64,000 bases of DNA, from positions 37,250 through 101,249 of the forward strand of contig ADZZ01000363.1 of assembly GCA_000179315.1 (NCBI GenBank), written 5' to 3'. The translations under genes were made by a program, and so were the position numbers. The stretch's first letter is position 1. The number at the start of each line of letters is the position of its first letter. The notes beneath the pieces were generated by a model. It was not told the origin of the DNA. It ran no database searches and worked only from the letters and a program-made list of their open reading frames with translations. Of the stretch, positions 37,033-46,503 are shown one piece after another. Origin of the DNA: a delta proteobacterium NaphS2 (GTDB lineage: Bacteria; Desulfobacterota; DSM-4660; Desulfatiglandales; Desulfatiglandaceae).

Positions 37033-38907
37033 GTGAAAACGCTTCTTCTTCTCCTGATTTTGTTTCCCCTCGGGGGTGCCGCCATCAATGGGGTCCTGGG
37101 CCGGCATCTGCCCAGAAGGGTCGTTGAAATCATTGCCTGCACGGCACTTCTTTGCAGTCTTTCCATGGCGGCGACCGCCATTATCAAGATCGGCGGCGAA
37201 AGTTTCAATTTTGTTCTCTTCGAGTGGTTCCGGGCCGGGGATCTTTCGGTGTCCATGAGCATTCATTTCGACGCACTGGCCGCCATCATGGCGCTCATGG
37301 TCACCTTTGTGGCTTCCATCATCCATCTCTATTCGGTCGCCTTCATGAGAGACGATCCGGATTTCGTCCGATATTTCTGTTACCTGAACCTGTTCACCTT
37401 TTCCATGCTGGTGATTGCCCTGGCGGACAGTCTTATTTTCGTGTACCTGGGATGGGAGGGCGTGGGGTTTTGCTCTTATGCGCTCATCGGTTTCTGGTAC
37501 GGCGATCCGGTGAAGGCCACGGCCGGAAAAAAGGCCTTCATCATGACCCGGCTGGGCGATATTGGTTTCGGCGTGGCCGTGGCGCTTCTGTTCACCTGGT
37601 TCGGAACCTTTTCCATCACCCATATCAATCCCCAGGCCGCCACCTTGAGCGCCGGATCGGCGACGCTTTTGACACTTCTGATTCTCTTTGCGGCCATGGG
37701 AAAGTCGGCCCAGTTGCCGCTCACCACCTGGTTGCCAGATGCCATGGCGGGCCCTACCCCCGTCTCTGCCCTGATCCATGCCGCCACCATGGTCACCGCC
37801 GGGGTCTATCTGCTCATGCGCCTCTTTCCGGTGATCCAGCAGTCGCCCCAGGGGATGCTGGTCATCGCCTGCGTGGGCGCGGTCACCGCCTTTTACGCGT
37901 CCCTTGCGGCCCTGGCCCAGCGGGACATCAAACGGGTGCTGGCATACTCCACCATGAGCCAGGTGGGCTACATGATCCTGGCCGTGGGCGCGGGCGATAT
38001 CGTGGGCGGTATGTTTCACCTCCTCTCCCATGCCTTTTTCAAGGCGCTTTTGTTCCTGGGCGCCGGATGCGTCATACAGGCCCTTTCCGATGAACACGAC
38101 ATCTTCAAAATGGGAAACCTTCATAAATACCTGCCCGGCGTCTTCTGGCTCATGCTGGTGGGCGCCCTTTGCCTGAGCGCCTTTCCCACTCTGGGCGGAT
38201 ATTTCAGCAAAGACCGGATTCTGCTATCCACCTTTATTCACCCCGGTGCGAGCTACAAGCTCTTCTGGGCACTGGGGATGAGTGCGGCCTTTTTGACGGC
38301 CCTTTACACTTTCAGAATGTTCTTCATCGCTTTTCCCAACAGGCCTGACGGCAGACGGTCTTCGGAAGTTAAGCCAATCCCAAGATTTATGACGCTTATT
38401 TTGATTCCACTGGCCCTGTTCGCACTGGCGGACGGTCTCCTAAACCTCCCTTTCGGCATGGGAAAAAGGTGGCTGGGGCATTTCCTGGCATCGGTACCCG
38501 GCGCCGTGGTGGATATGAACGCCACCACCGGCATGTTTTTGGGCATGGCCATTTTAAGCGCATCCCTTTCCCTTTTGGGCATCATCCTGGCATGGTTTTT
38601 ATATGGCCGTCCCAAAACGGTCAAAGAACCGAATCCCCACCCGGTCCTTTCATCCGCCTTTTATCTGGATGCCGCATACCGGCTTCTGGTGGTCCGTCCC
38701 TACCAATGGGCAGCGACCCTTCTCTGGAAAAAGATTGACGAAAAACAGCTGGATCAAAACCTCGAAAGTTTCGGCGTCAGCTTTAATGCCGCAAGCGTCG
38801 TGATGAGACTCTGGACCACGGGGAGGCTTTCCACCTATCTCAAGGCGTTTCTGGTGGGACTGGTGGGATTCCTCGCCCTTTTCGTGGGCCGGGTCACCCT
38901 GTGGTAG
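37033..38907 (+). CDS. nuoL: Complex I subunit L
   Basis: A 624-residue antiporter-like subunit of about 16 helices. Signatures include the WEGVGFCSYALIGFW loop, TTWLPDAMAGPTPVSALIHA and SHAFFKALLFLGAGC. It pumps protons at the distal end of the membrane arm through a long lateral helix, whose region (about residues 520-600) is present. The start is a GTG at 37033. It is intact and at the normal length. Confidence 0.94.
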   Translation: MKTLLLLLILFPLGGAAINGVLGRHLPRRVVEIIACTALLCSLSMAATAIIKIGGESFNFVLFEWFRAGDLSVSMSIHFDALAAIMALMVTFVASIIHLYSVAFMRDDPDFVRYFCYLNLFTFSMLVIALADSLIFVYLGWEGVGFCSYALIGFWYGDPVKATAGKKAFIMTRLGDIGFGVAVALLFTWFGTFSITHINPQAATLSAGSATLLTLLILFAAMGKSAQLPLTTWLPDAMAGPTPVSALIHAATMVTAGVYLLMRLFPVIQQSPQGMLVIACVGAVTAFYASLAALAQRDIKRVLAYSTMSQVGYMILAVGAGDIVGGMFHLLSHAFFKALLFLGAGCVIQALSDEHDIFKMGNLHKYLPGVFWLMLVGALCLSAFPTLGGYFSKDRILLSTFIHPGASYKLFWALGMSAAFLTALYTFRMFFIAFPNRPDGRRSSEVKPIPRFMTLILIPLALFALADGLLNLPFGMGKRWLGHFLASVPGAVVDMNATTGMFLGMAILSASLSLLGIILAWFLYGRPKTVKEPNPHPVLSSAFYLDAAYRLLVVRPYQWAATLLWKKIDEKQLDQNLESFGVSFNAASVVMRLWTTGRLSTYLKAFLVGLVGFLALFVGRVTLW

Positions 38908-38920
38908 AGGAAACGGACCC

Positions 38921-40399
38921 ATGAACACGTTCCCCATGTTAAGCGCCATCGTTTTTCTACCGCTCCTGGGCGCCCTGTTCATCCTAATCCTTCCCGACAG
39001 GCCCGAATCGGGCCGTCGCACAAGCCTGGCGGTGACCCTTGTGGATCTGGCACTGGTGGTTCTCCTTCTGTTTTCGAACTCGGGAACTCCGTCAGGGCAA
39101 TGGCTGAGGGTGGAAGATTACGCCTGGATCCCCGCCCTTGGGATCCGTTACACACTTTCGCTGGACGGCCTGAGCCTCATGCTGCTCCTGCTCACCACCT
39201 TTTTGGGGGTCCTCTCGACCCTTATCTCATGGAATCAAATCAAGGAAAAAACACGCAGCTATTACTTTTTTCTGCTTCTGACCCTCACGGGCATCCTGGG
39301 CGTTTTCGTGGCCACGGATTTGTTTTTGTTCTATTTTTTCTGGGAAATCCAGATCATCCCCATGTTCTTCCTGGTGGGCATCTGGGGTCATGAGGCGCGA
39401 AGACGAACCACCATCAAATTCATCATCTTCACCATGACCGGCAGTCTCTTCATGCTGATTGCCCTGATCGGTCTCTATACCGTCCACGGCCGTCAGACAG
39501 GGATCTATACCTTTGCCCTCTCCCCTTTGATGGAGACATCCCTCACATTGGACATCCAGGGATGGCTTTACGCCGCCTTCATGCTGGCCTTTGCCATCAA
39601 GATCCCCATGGTGCCCCTTCACACCTGGCTGCCGGATACCCATACCCAAGCACCGACTGCGGGGAGCGTCATCCTGGCGGGGCTTCTCCTCAAGACCGGG
39701 GTGTACGGCGTCTTTCGCTTTGCCGCACCCCTTTTCCCTTTGGCTTTTCGAACGTCCATGCCCCTGCTGATGGTGCTGGGGCTGGCGGCCCTTTTTTACG
39801 CCTCGTGGATCGCCCTCTCCCAAACGGACATTAAAAGGCTCATCGCGTATTCCAGCATCGGCCACATGGGACTGGTGGTGCTGGGGTTGGCGGCCTTTAA
39901 TTCGATCACCTTGAGCGGTTCCCTACTCCAGGTGATCAACCACGGCGTTTCCACCTCCGCATTGTTCATCCTGGTGGGGATCCTCAACGAACGGATCGAT
40001 TCCCGGGAATTCAAGGACTTTGGCGGCCTGTGGAAACAAATGCCGGTTTTCAGCGCCTTTTTCCTGTTTTTTTCCATGGCGTCTTTAGGACTTCCGGGGC
40101 TCAATAATTTCGTGGGTGAAATTCTCATACTCATCGGCACTTACCGGGCGCACCCGGTCTTTTCCGCCATCGGGTTCGCGGGCCTTTTGTTCGGTGTCAT
40201 ATACGTCCTCAGGATGGTTCAGGACGCCCTTTTCGGGGAACTCCGGGGAGCCGTGTCATTGCTTCGCGACGTAAATGCCCGGGAAACGCTCATCCTTGGG
40301 ACCCTGGCCCTTGGTGTCCTTTTTCTGGGCCTCTACCCTAGACCGGTTCTGCATCTCTTTGACGGCCCCATTAGACTGCTGATGGAAACTGTTTCATGA
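38921..40399 (+). CDS. nuoM: Complex I subunit M
   Basis: A 492-residue antiporter-like subunit. Typical segments are LYYFFWEIQIIPMFFLVGIW-like FWEIQIIPMFFLVGIWG, HTWLPDTHTQAPTAGSVILA, LIAYSSIGHMGLVVLGL and GLPGLNNFVGEILIL. It holds one proton channel. It follows nuoL by 13 bases and precedes nuoN by 18. Intact. Confidence 0.94.
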   Translation: MNTFPMLSAIVFLPLLGALFILILPDRPESGRRTSLAVTLVDLALVVLLLFSNSGTPSGQWLRVEDYAWIPALGIRYTLSLDGLSLMLLLLTTFLGVLSTLISWNQIKEKTRSYYFFLLLTLTGILGVFVATDLFLFYFFWEIQIIPMFFLVGIWGHEARRRTTIKFIIFTMTGSLFMLIALIGLYTVHGRQTGIYTFALSPLMETSLTLDIQGWLYAAFMLAFAIKIPMVPLHTWLPDTHTQAPTAGSVILAGLLLKTGVYGVFRFAAPLFPLAFRTSMPLLMVLGLAALFYASWIALSQTDIKRLIAYSSIGHMGLVVLGLAAFNSITLSGSLLQVINHGVSTSALFILVGILNERIDSREFKDFGGLWKQMPVFSAFFLFFSMASLGLPGLNNFVGEILILIGTYRAHPVFSAIGFAGLLFGVIYVLRMVQDALFGELRGAVSLLRDVNARETLILGTLALGVLFLGLYPRPVLHLFDGPIRLLMETVS

Positions 40400-41284
40400 A
40401 ACGGACCGAAACGCATTATGGAAAGTAATTGGATGGTCATTCTACCCGAAATCATTCTGGCCTTTGGCGGCCTGTTGATTTTCTCCGTGGGCGCATTCGG
40501 AAGGCGCGGGACCGGACAAAACCTTTTCGTGCCGGCCCTCATCTTTCTGGGGGCAACCATTATCGCATGTTTCCTCGTCCCCTTCTCCAACCCGTTCCTC
40601 TCCAGGATGCTCACAAGTAACAGTTACACCCGGCTTTTCATGGTACTTATCGCTTCCATTGCGTTTCTATGCGTCCTCTTCTCTTACCGCTACGCCAAAA
40701 CCAAGGGCTTTAACAACGATGCCTTCTTTGGTGTCCTCCTTTTCGCCGCTTTCGGCATGGATCTGACGGCGAGAGCCGCCCACTGGCTCATTTTCTTTCT
40801 GGGACTGGAACTGTTGTCCATCTCCCTCTACATCCTCATCGCCATCCGCAGGGATGATCCCTTTAAGGGAGAAGCCGCCATCAAGTATCTCATAACGGGC
40901 GCCGTGGCCGGGGCCTTCCTGGTCTTCGGCATCGGTCTCTGGTATGCGGGAACCGGATCACTGTCCCTTATGATCCATATAACGTCGGATTCCATCGATA
41001 CTTCCCTCATGATGGCGGCGCTCGCCCTCATTCTGGTGGGAATCGGGTTCAAAATCTCATTTGCCCCCTTTCACCTGTGGACCCCGGATGTGTATCAGGG
41101 TTCCCCGGCGCCGGTCACCGCTTTCCTGGCCACGGGCAGCAAGGTGGCGGTCTTCGCCTTTTTGATCCGCCTCTGCCTCGAGCTTCAGCCCCCCCTCTGG
41201 GAGCCCTTCAAAACCATCCTCTGGATCACGGCCTTTCTGACCCTGGTGGCGGGCACCGTGACGGCCCTCAGCCAAACCCGCTTA

Positions 41285-42573
41285 GAATCTGTCCATAAAT
41301 AACTTGAACAAATAGCGTCATTATGCTATCGGTAATTTATGGAAAATAAAATCGAACCGATAGTGAATGAAAAGTTTAATACGCTCCTTCCAATTCTTGA
41401 TGAAAAAGGCCGTCGCCTGTGGGCTGCCGCAGAGGCAAAATCTCTTGGTCGTGGTGGTATATCAGCTGTTTCCAAGGCTACAGGCCTTTCAAGAACAACT
41501 ATTTATCAGGGCCTCAAAGAAATTGAACCGTCAAATGCTGCAAAGCCTGCTACCAATCGAACACGGGCCAGAGGGGGTGGTCGAAAACCTATTACCAAGG
41601 TCAACCCGATCATCCTTCGTGACTTGGAAGGGATGGTTGAACCAACCACCCGAGGCGATCCCGAATCGCCACTGCGCTGGACATGCAAAAGCACGAGGCA
41701 GCTGTCGAGAGCTTTGCAGGTTATGGGGCACAAAATCGGTCGGCAAAAGGTATCGGAACTGTTGGCCGATTTGGGTTACAGTCTCCAAGCGAACCGCAAG
41801 GTTCGTGAAGGTTCCCGTCATCCGGACCGCGATGCCCAGTTTCGCTATATTTACAACCAGGTAAAAGTATTTCAGGAGAATAACCAACCGGTTATTTCTG
41901 TTGACACCAAGAAAAAGGAGCTTGTTGGAGATTTTAAAAACGCAGGCCGGGAATGGCAACCAAAAGGACAACCGGATTCTGTCCGAGTACACGATTTTGC
42001 TGACAAAAATTTGGGCAAGGTTAACCCATATGGTGTATATGATCAGACAGCAAATGTTGGCTGGGTCAGCGTTGGCATTGATCATGACACATCATCCTTT
42101 GCTGTCGAGAGTATCCGTCGTTGGTGGAAAAGAATGGGCCAGCAAACTTATCCGGAAGCAAAACAACTTCTCATAACGGCGGATGGAGGCGGTAGTAACG
42201 GATATCGAATTCGGCTTTGGAAAATTGAACTTCAACGGTTTGCAGATGACCAAGGTCTTGAAATCTCCGTGTGCCATCTCCCTCCTGGCACAAGCAAATG
42301 GAATAAAATTGAACATCGAATGTTCAGTCATATCAGCATGAATTGGCGTGGCAAGCCGTTGACGAGTCACGAGGTAATTGTGAATCTGATAGCCAACACA
42401 ACCACTCGACAAGGCCTTAAGATTCAGGCTGAGATTGACTCCAACAGTTATCCAAAGGGGATCAAAGTAACTGACACCGAACTTGAGAACGTCAATTTGT
42501 TTAAGGCCGATTTTCATGGCGAATGGAACTATTCTATTCGCCCTAAATGTTCAAGTTATTAACGGACAGACTC
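41285..42573 (+). mobile_element. ISAzo13-type insertion sequence, copy A
   Basis: A 1289-bp element with imperfect terminal inverted repeats of about 26 bp (GAATCTGTCCATAAATAACT on the left; the right end reversed reads GAGTCTGTCCGTTAATAACT). Flanks are TTA and TAA, an imperfect 3-base duplication. Same length and transposase as 57612-58900. Sits in nuoN. Confidence 0.9.
41339..42562 (+). CDS. ISAzo13-type transposase
   Basis: A 407-residue transposase with an N-terminal helix-turn-helix (GGISAVSKATGLSRTTIYQG). A DDE-type core follows with candidate acidic residues in VISVDTKKKELVG, LITADGGGSNGYR and WNKIEHRMFSHIS. The family assignment is by resemblance. The protein is identical in sequence to the copy at 57623-58846, which supports recent transposition. 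Confidence 0.85.
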   Translation: MENKIEPIVNEKFNTLLPILDEKGRRLWAAAEAKSLGRGGISAVSKATGLSRTTIYQGLKEIEPSNAAKPATNRTRARGGGRKPITKVNPIILRDLEGMVEPTTRGDPESPLRWTCKSTRQLSRALQVMGHKIGRQKVSELLADLGYSLQANRKVREGSRHPDRDAQFRYIYNQVKVFQENNQPVISVDTKKKELVGDFKNAGREWQPKGQPDSVRVHDFADKNLGKVNPYGVYDQTANVGWVSVGIDHDTSSFAVESIRRWWKRMGQQTYPEAKQLLITADGGGSNGYRIRLWKIELQRFADDQGLEISVCHLPPGTSKWNKIEHRMFSHISMNWRGKPLTSHEVIVNLIANTTTRQGLKIQAEIDSNSYPKGIKVTDTELENVNLFKADFHGEWNYSIRPKCSSY

Positions 42574-43102
42574 TAAAAGCGCCTTTTGGCCTATTCGTCG
42601 GTGGCGCAGATGGGCTTTCTGATCATGACACTCCTGGCGGTAAAGATGGAAGGCGGCCCCTTTGCCATGGCATTCTATCTGGTGGTCTATGCTGCCATGG
42701 ATCTGGGAGCCTTCGGGATTATCGCTTCCCTTTCAGAAGGAGAGGAAGACCGCGATACCCTCGAAGCCTATGAGGGACTGGGATACACCCAGCCCTGGCG
42801 TTCGGCCGTCCTCACCCTTTGCCTGCTTTCCCTGGCGGGACTCCCCCCGACGGCCGGGTTTGTGGGCAAGGTGGTCATTTTCAAGGTAGTCCTTCAGGCA
42901 GGCGAAGTCTCCCTCGCCCTCATCGCCATCCTCATGACCGTTCTCTCCATATACCTTTATATGAAGGCGGTAGTGGTCCTGTACATGAAGCCGGCCACCG
43001 CAACGACGCCCCCAACAACCGCGGGCATCTTCCTGGATGGCCACCTGAAAATCCCCCACTTGTGGCCGGGTCAAAATCCCCCGGCGACAGGACGGTTTCA
43101 GT

Positions 43103-43918
43103 TTACAAATCTTCTTTAGAAAGGTCCATATTCTTTCCTTTTTCATCCTGCTTTTTTTGTTTACTTTGCGATATCCTCGATGCTGCTTCTTTGAGGCGGT
43201 AGCTTTTTCCCTCGAACTTCAGGAGATGCCCGTGATGAAGCAGGCGGTCGAGTATGGCCGAAGATGCTGTATTGTCCCTGAGAAGCTTACCCCAGTCTTC
43301 AACGAGTCGATTTGATGTAAGGAGCGTACTTTTTTTTGCGGAATACCGATTCAGAATGATTTCCAGCAAATCATCAGCGGCTTGTTCCGGCATTTTCTTG
43401 CGCAAAAACAAGTCATCGATGATCAGCAGATCGGTTTCGGAAAAAAGTTTGCTGATCTTTTTCCTCCGTTTAAGTTGAGTGGCTTCAAAAAGATCCTCGA
43501 AAAAGGTGTGGGCTTCCCGGTACACCACTTTGTATCCCGCAAGGATGGCGGCGTTAGCAACCGTTTTGGCGATCATACTTTTCCCTGTCCCTGGGGATCC
43601 GATTAAAAGCGCATCGTGTCCCTCCCGGATAAATTTTCCGCTCACCAGTTCATAGATGTCCATCTTGGGCAGTTTCGGATTGAAGCCCCAATCAAACTCG
43701 GTCAGGGTGGGTTGCTCCGTGAGACCGGATGCCTTGAGGCGCGTTTGTGTAAGGCGACTTTTTCGGTAATCCAGTTCGTCCTGGATCAGACAGGCAAAGA
43801 CCTCAGTAAAAGAAGCGCCCTGATTGGCCTGGACGATTCGGGTCTCCAGGGTGGCGATCATACCATGGAGCCGGAGGGTTTTGAGATGCTTTTCCATTTC
43901 AGCCAGTGACATGTTCAT
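43103..43918 (-). CDS. istB: IstB-type ATPase of the IS21-type element
   Basis: A 271-residue AAA+ ATPase that helps IstA choose and load target DNA. Walker A is GSPGTGKS, Walker B LLIIDDL, with sensor-type TSNRLVEDWG. GAAGGAGG precedes the ATG, 21 bases after the end of the primase frame. The C-terminus (KQKKQDEKGKNMDLSKEDL) is longer and more charged than in many IstB proteins. Confidence 0.92.
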   Translation of the reverse strand: MNMSLAEMEKHLKTLRLHGMIATLETRIVQANQGASFTEVFACLIQDELDYRKSRLTQTRLKASGLTEQPTLTEFDWGFNPKLPKMDIYELVSGKFIREGHDALLIGSPGTGKSMIAKTVANAAILAGYKVVYREAHTFFEDLFEATQLKRRKKISKLFSETDLLIIDDLFLRKKMPEQAADDLLEIILNRYSAKKSTLLTSNRLVEDWGKLLRDNTASSAILDRLLHHGHLLKFEGKSYRLKEAASRISQSKQKKQDEKGKNMDLSKEDL

Positions 43919-43939
43919 GTTTCCTCCTTCATCCTGTTT

Positions 43940-44692
43940 TCAAAATATCCCGTGCCTGCGTAGTGTTTGAATCTGTTCCACCGACATGTCCGCCGGGTCC
44001 TTTATGGATTCCGGAATGGGCTTGGGTTTCTCACCATTGAAAGACACCAACTGTTCCCAGTCAAATACAGTGACGGGAAAACCGTGGTGAAAGAGCCTTT
44101 CCCGTACCTGCAAAGCCCCAGTTTTCCCCGCCGGATCACGGTCCAAAAACAACAGGATGCGAGGAAACCGAACCCGGGAACGGATCCACACCAACCGCTC
44201 GATCTGCCCCAAGGAGATGGCATTTCCCATTAGCGCCACGGCATTGCGGCAACCGGCCTCCACAAGCTTTGCTACGTCGAAAAATCCTTCTGTCAGGATC
44301 AAGCCGAACATATTTGTTTGACCCAGTGCCGCTTCATCCAGCAGGATGTTATCCTGGTTGTAGATCTCCCAGGCTTTCTTAAACGGATAACTCCAGTATT
44401 TTCCATTGAGCTCTTCTTGTTCCATACTCAGTGCTCGTCCCGTATGGGTGAGAATCACCGGTTGAAGACCCTGGCCATTTTCTCTTACACCACGGACCTG
44501 AAACACCAGCCGCGAGTTAAGCGGTGAACCTGTCTTCGCCCATGACCGCCGGGGGAGAAACCCACACCCCAGGTATCGACAGGTGGTGGCCGATATGCCC
44601 CGCCTGCATAACTCAGGATGATCGGTTCGCAAATAACGACGCAAATCGATTTTAATGGCTGGATTTGTACCTGTGTTTGCGGCTTTCTCTTT
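43940..44692 (-). pseudogene. TOPRIM primase part of the IstA fusion (C-terminal piece)
   Basis: About 250 codons, cut off from their 5' half by the IS4-like insertion. They resemble DnaG-like primases: a TOPRIM-N-like segment (RGISATTCRYLGCGFLPR), then the TOPRIM core LILTEGFFDVAKL (catalytic Glu), AVALMGNAISLGQIERL and ILLFLDRDPAGK (DxD). No helicase-binding domain follows. After removal of the insertion and one 9-base duplication, the frame joins directly to IstA at SLVKQ|KEKAANTG. It is therefore the C-terminal part of a single protein of about 890 residues. Confidence 0.8.
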
Positions 44693-44701
44693 CTGTTTGA
44701 C

Positions 44702-46503
44702 CAGCAATTCCCGACCGCGTCGCTACTGAGTCTATTTCTTAACATTTCTACAAAATAGATACCGCTGTCAAAGAGCCTTGCTGAGAATTAGCTGAAATTC
44801 CTCGTTTGGCCGGTCAATTTTTGATGAAACAAGGGGCAAAAAAAAGACCTAAAACCAATCCCATATGATTTACCGCACAGATGTCCCTTACCGGCAAATA
44901 CCAATTTTTCTGGAATTGACGCTTTTTTTCATTGGTATAGTGCATCTTGCATTCAATCGTCATCATATAAAATTATCGGCGGTTGGAATTTCATCCCGTA
45001 AAAAAGGGCTTCGTAAAGCATCCTCATCGATTTGAACGCAAAATCTCTAAACAAGGATCGCATACGATCCCAAAGTTCTCGTTTGCTACCCATCTTATGC
45101 CATGTAGCTCGAAACAGGGGACAACAGAGCTGCTGTGTTTGGTCAACCAAAAAGGCCAACATCATGAGCATCACAAAAACTACACTCAGATTTTTCTTTC
45201 CGAGCCCATAGTTATGACCGAAATGATAGCCTTGATTCTTGAGGGTATTGAACGTCTCATTTTCTATTTTCCAGCGTGCACGACCGCCTCGCATAAGTTC
45301 ATAAGAGTTTCCCTTTGTTATGGTAAAATCAGTAACCCAGCTGAAATGTTGCGTCTTTTCTGACGTGATTTCCCAGTATTCCAGGAAATTGATCAGCAAA
45401 TCCTGATTTGATTCATTCAGGGGGAGGTGGTTAACGAAAAGGAAACGATGCGTTTTTTGCGGATTATCATTATCGACCAATTCAAATTGAACAGCTTCGC
45501 CATTTTCTTGTGCCTCTTCCACTTTTCTGAACAGGAAAGGATGATCCCCCTTCTTCACACCCAGAATGTAATGAAGATTGTATTTTTCCGCCTCCCTTAT
45601 GTGTGGCGCATTCGAACTTAGGGCATCTTCGGTAATGATAACGGGCAGGTGTGGATGGTCCTTTCTAAGACTGTCGAAGAAACGTTTTGCGGCATTACGC
45701 TCACAATCGTTCTTGCTTTGGCCGTCTTGTTTGATTATGAACTCCGGGGCTAACGGAATGACCTCTTTGAGATCGGGATGAACAATTGCCGCCCCCAGCA
45801 TCTGTTGGTAATAGGTGATTTCGCCGGTCTTTTTGTTTACTTTTTGCAGACAATTATCAGAGAAAATTTTCTTCGAGGAAAAGTAGCCTGTTCCGTCCAA
45901 AGATAACAGATAGCATCCCTGGAAGAAAGCCAGGCGCTCCAGAGCTTTGCCTCTTTGCAATTTACTAAAAATATTCTTATACGCAGGTCGAATTTCCACA
46001 GGGTCTACTTCATCCAGAATCGTTCGCATCTGCGAGTCACAAGGTATACTTTCTACATGATAAATGCTTTCTAAATTCTCAGCGGCTTGTCTTCGTTTGT
46101 CAAAAGCAAGCAGGGACGGATCTTTGAGAGAGAAAACGGCAAAGCCAGACATCAAGGCGTCTGCCATTGATATTTCCGGATTACCCTCACGGTAGTCCGA
46201 TACTCCCAAAAAATCTTTATGCAGACCCTCGAACAGTGGATCAGCACTAAGATACTTTCGAGAAGCTAACCTTCCCTTTTTCTGTTGGCTTTGATGTTTC
46301 ATGACATTTATGGGAGTGAATCATGAACCATCGTTCGCCAAATGTCCAGGTTTTCCTGAAATTTATTTGCAGTTTTGACGCTTTTTTTTGAAAAAGAACT
46401 CCATAATGCGCTTTTTCAAGAACTTTCAATGCCAAGGCTTTACGAAAAGCGAATTTCAAGTTACACTGATATTGGGCCTTTCAACAGCAACCGGGAATTG
46501 CTG
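44702..46503 (-). mobile_element. IS4-like insertion sequence, copy A
   Basis: A 1802-bp element bounded by inverted repeats CAGCAATTCCCG, flanked by a perfect 9-base duplication CTGTTTGAC (44693-44701 and 46504-46512). Its other copy is at 58928-60729. Inserted in the IstA-primase gene. Confidence 0.92.
44953..46302 (-). CDS. DDE transposase of the IS4-like element
   Basis: A 449-residue transposase. Candidate acidic residues are in LLSLDGTGYFSSKK, VIITEDALSSN and RGGRARWKIENETFNTLKNQ, the last resembling the YREK-type motif of the IS4 superfamily. The 9-base target duplication fits IS4-type elements, but the exact family was not determined. The long AT-rich flank between the gene and the left end (44702-44952) holds no other gene. 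Confidence 0.85.
   Translation of the reverse strand: MKHQSQQKKGRLASRKYLSADPLFEGLHKDFLGVSDYREGNPEISMADALMSGFAVFSLKDPSLLAFDKRRQAAENLESIYHVESIPCDSQMRTILDEVDPVEIRPAYKNIFSKLQRGKALERLAFFQGCYLLSLDGTGYFSSKKIFSDNCLQKVNKKTGEITYYQQMLGAAIVHPDLKEVIPLAPEFIIKQDGQSKNDCERNAAKRFFDSLRKDHPHLPVIITEDALSSNAPHIREAEKYNLHYILGVKKGDHPFLFRKVEEAQENGEAVQFELVDNDNPQKTHRFLFVNHLPLNESNQDLLINFLEYWEITSEKTQHFSWVTDFTITKGNSYELMRGGRARWKIENETFNTLKNQGYHFGHNYGLGKKNLSVVFVMLMMLAFLVDQTQQLCCPLFRATWHKMGSKRELWDRMRSLFRDFAFKSMRMLYEALFYGMKFQPPIILYDDD

Noticed and set aside
37030..38124. A 364-codon open frame antisense to nuoL
   Set aside because: His/Gly/Gln-rich, no family resemblance, and the sense frame is clearly NuoL.
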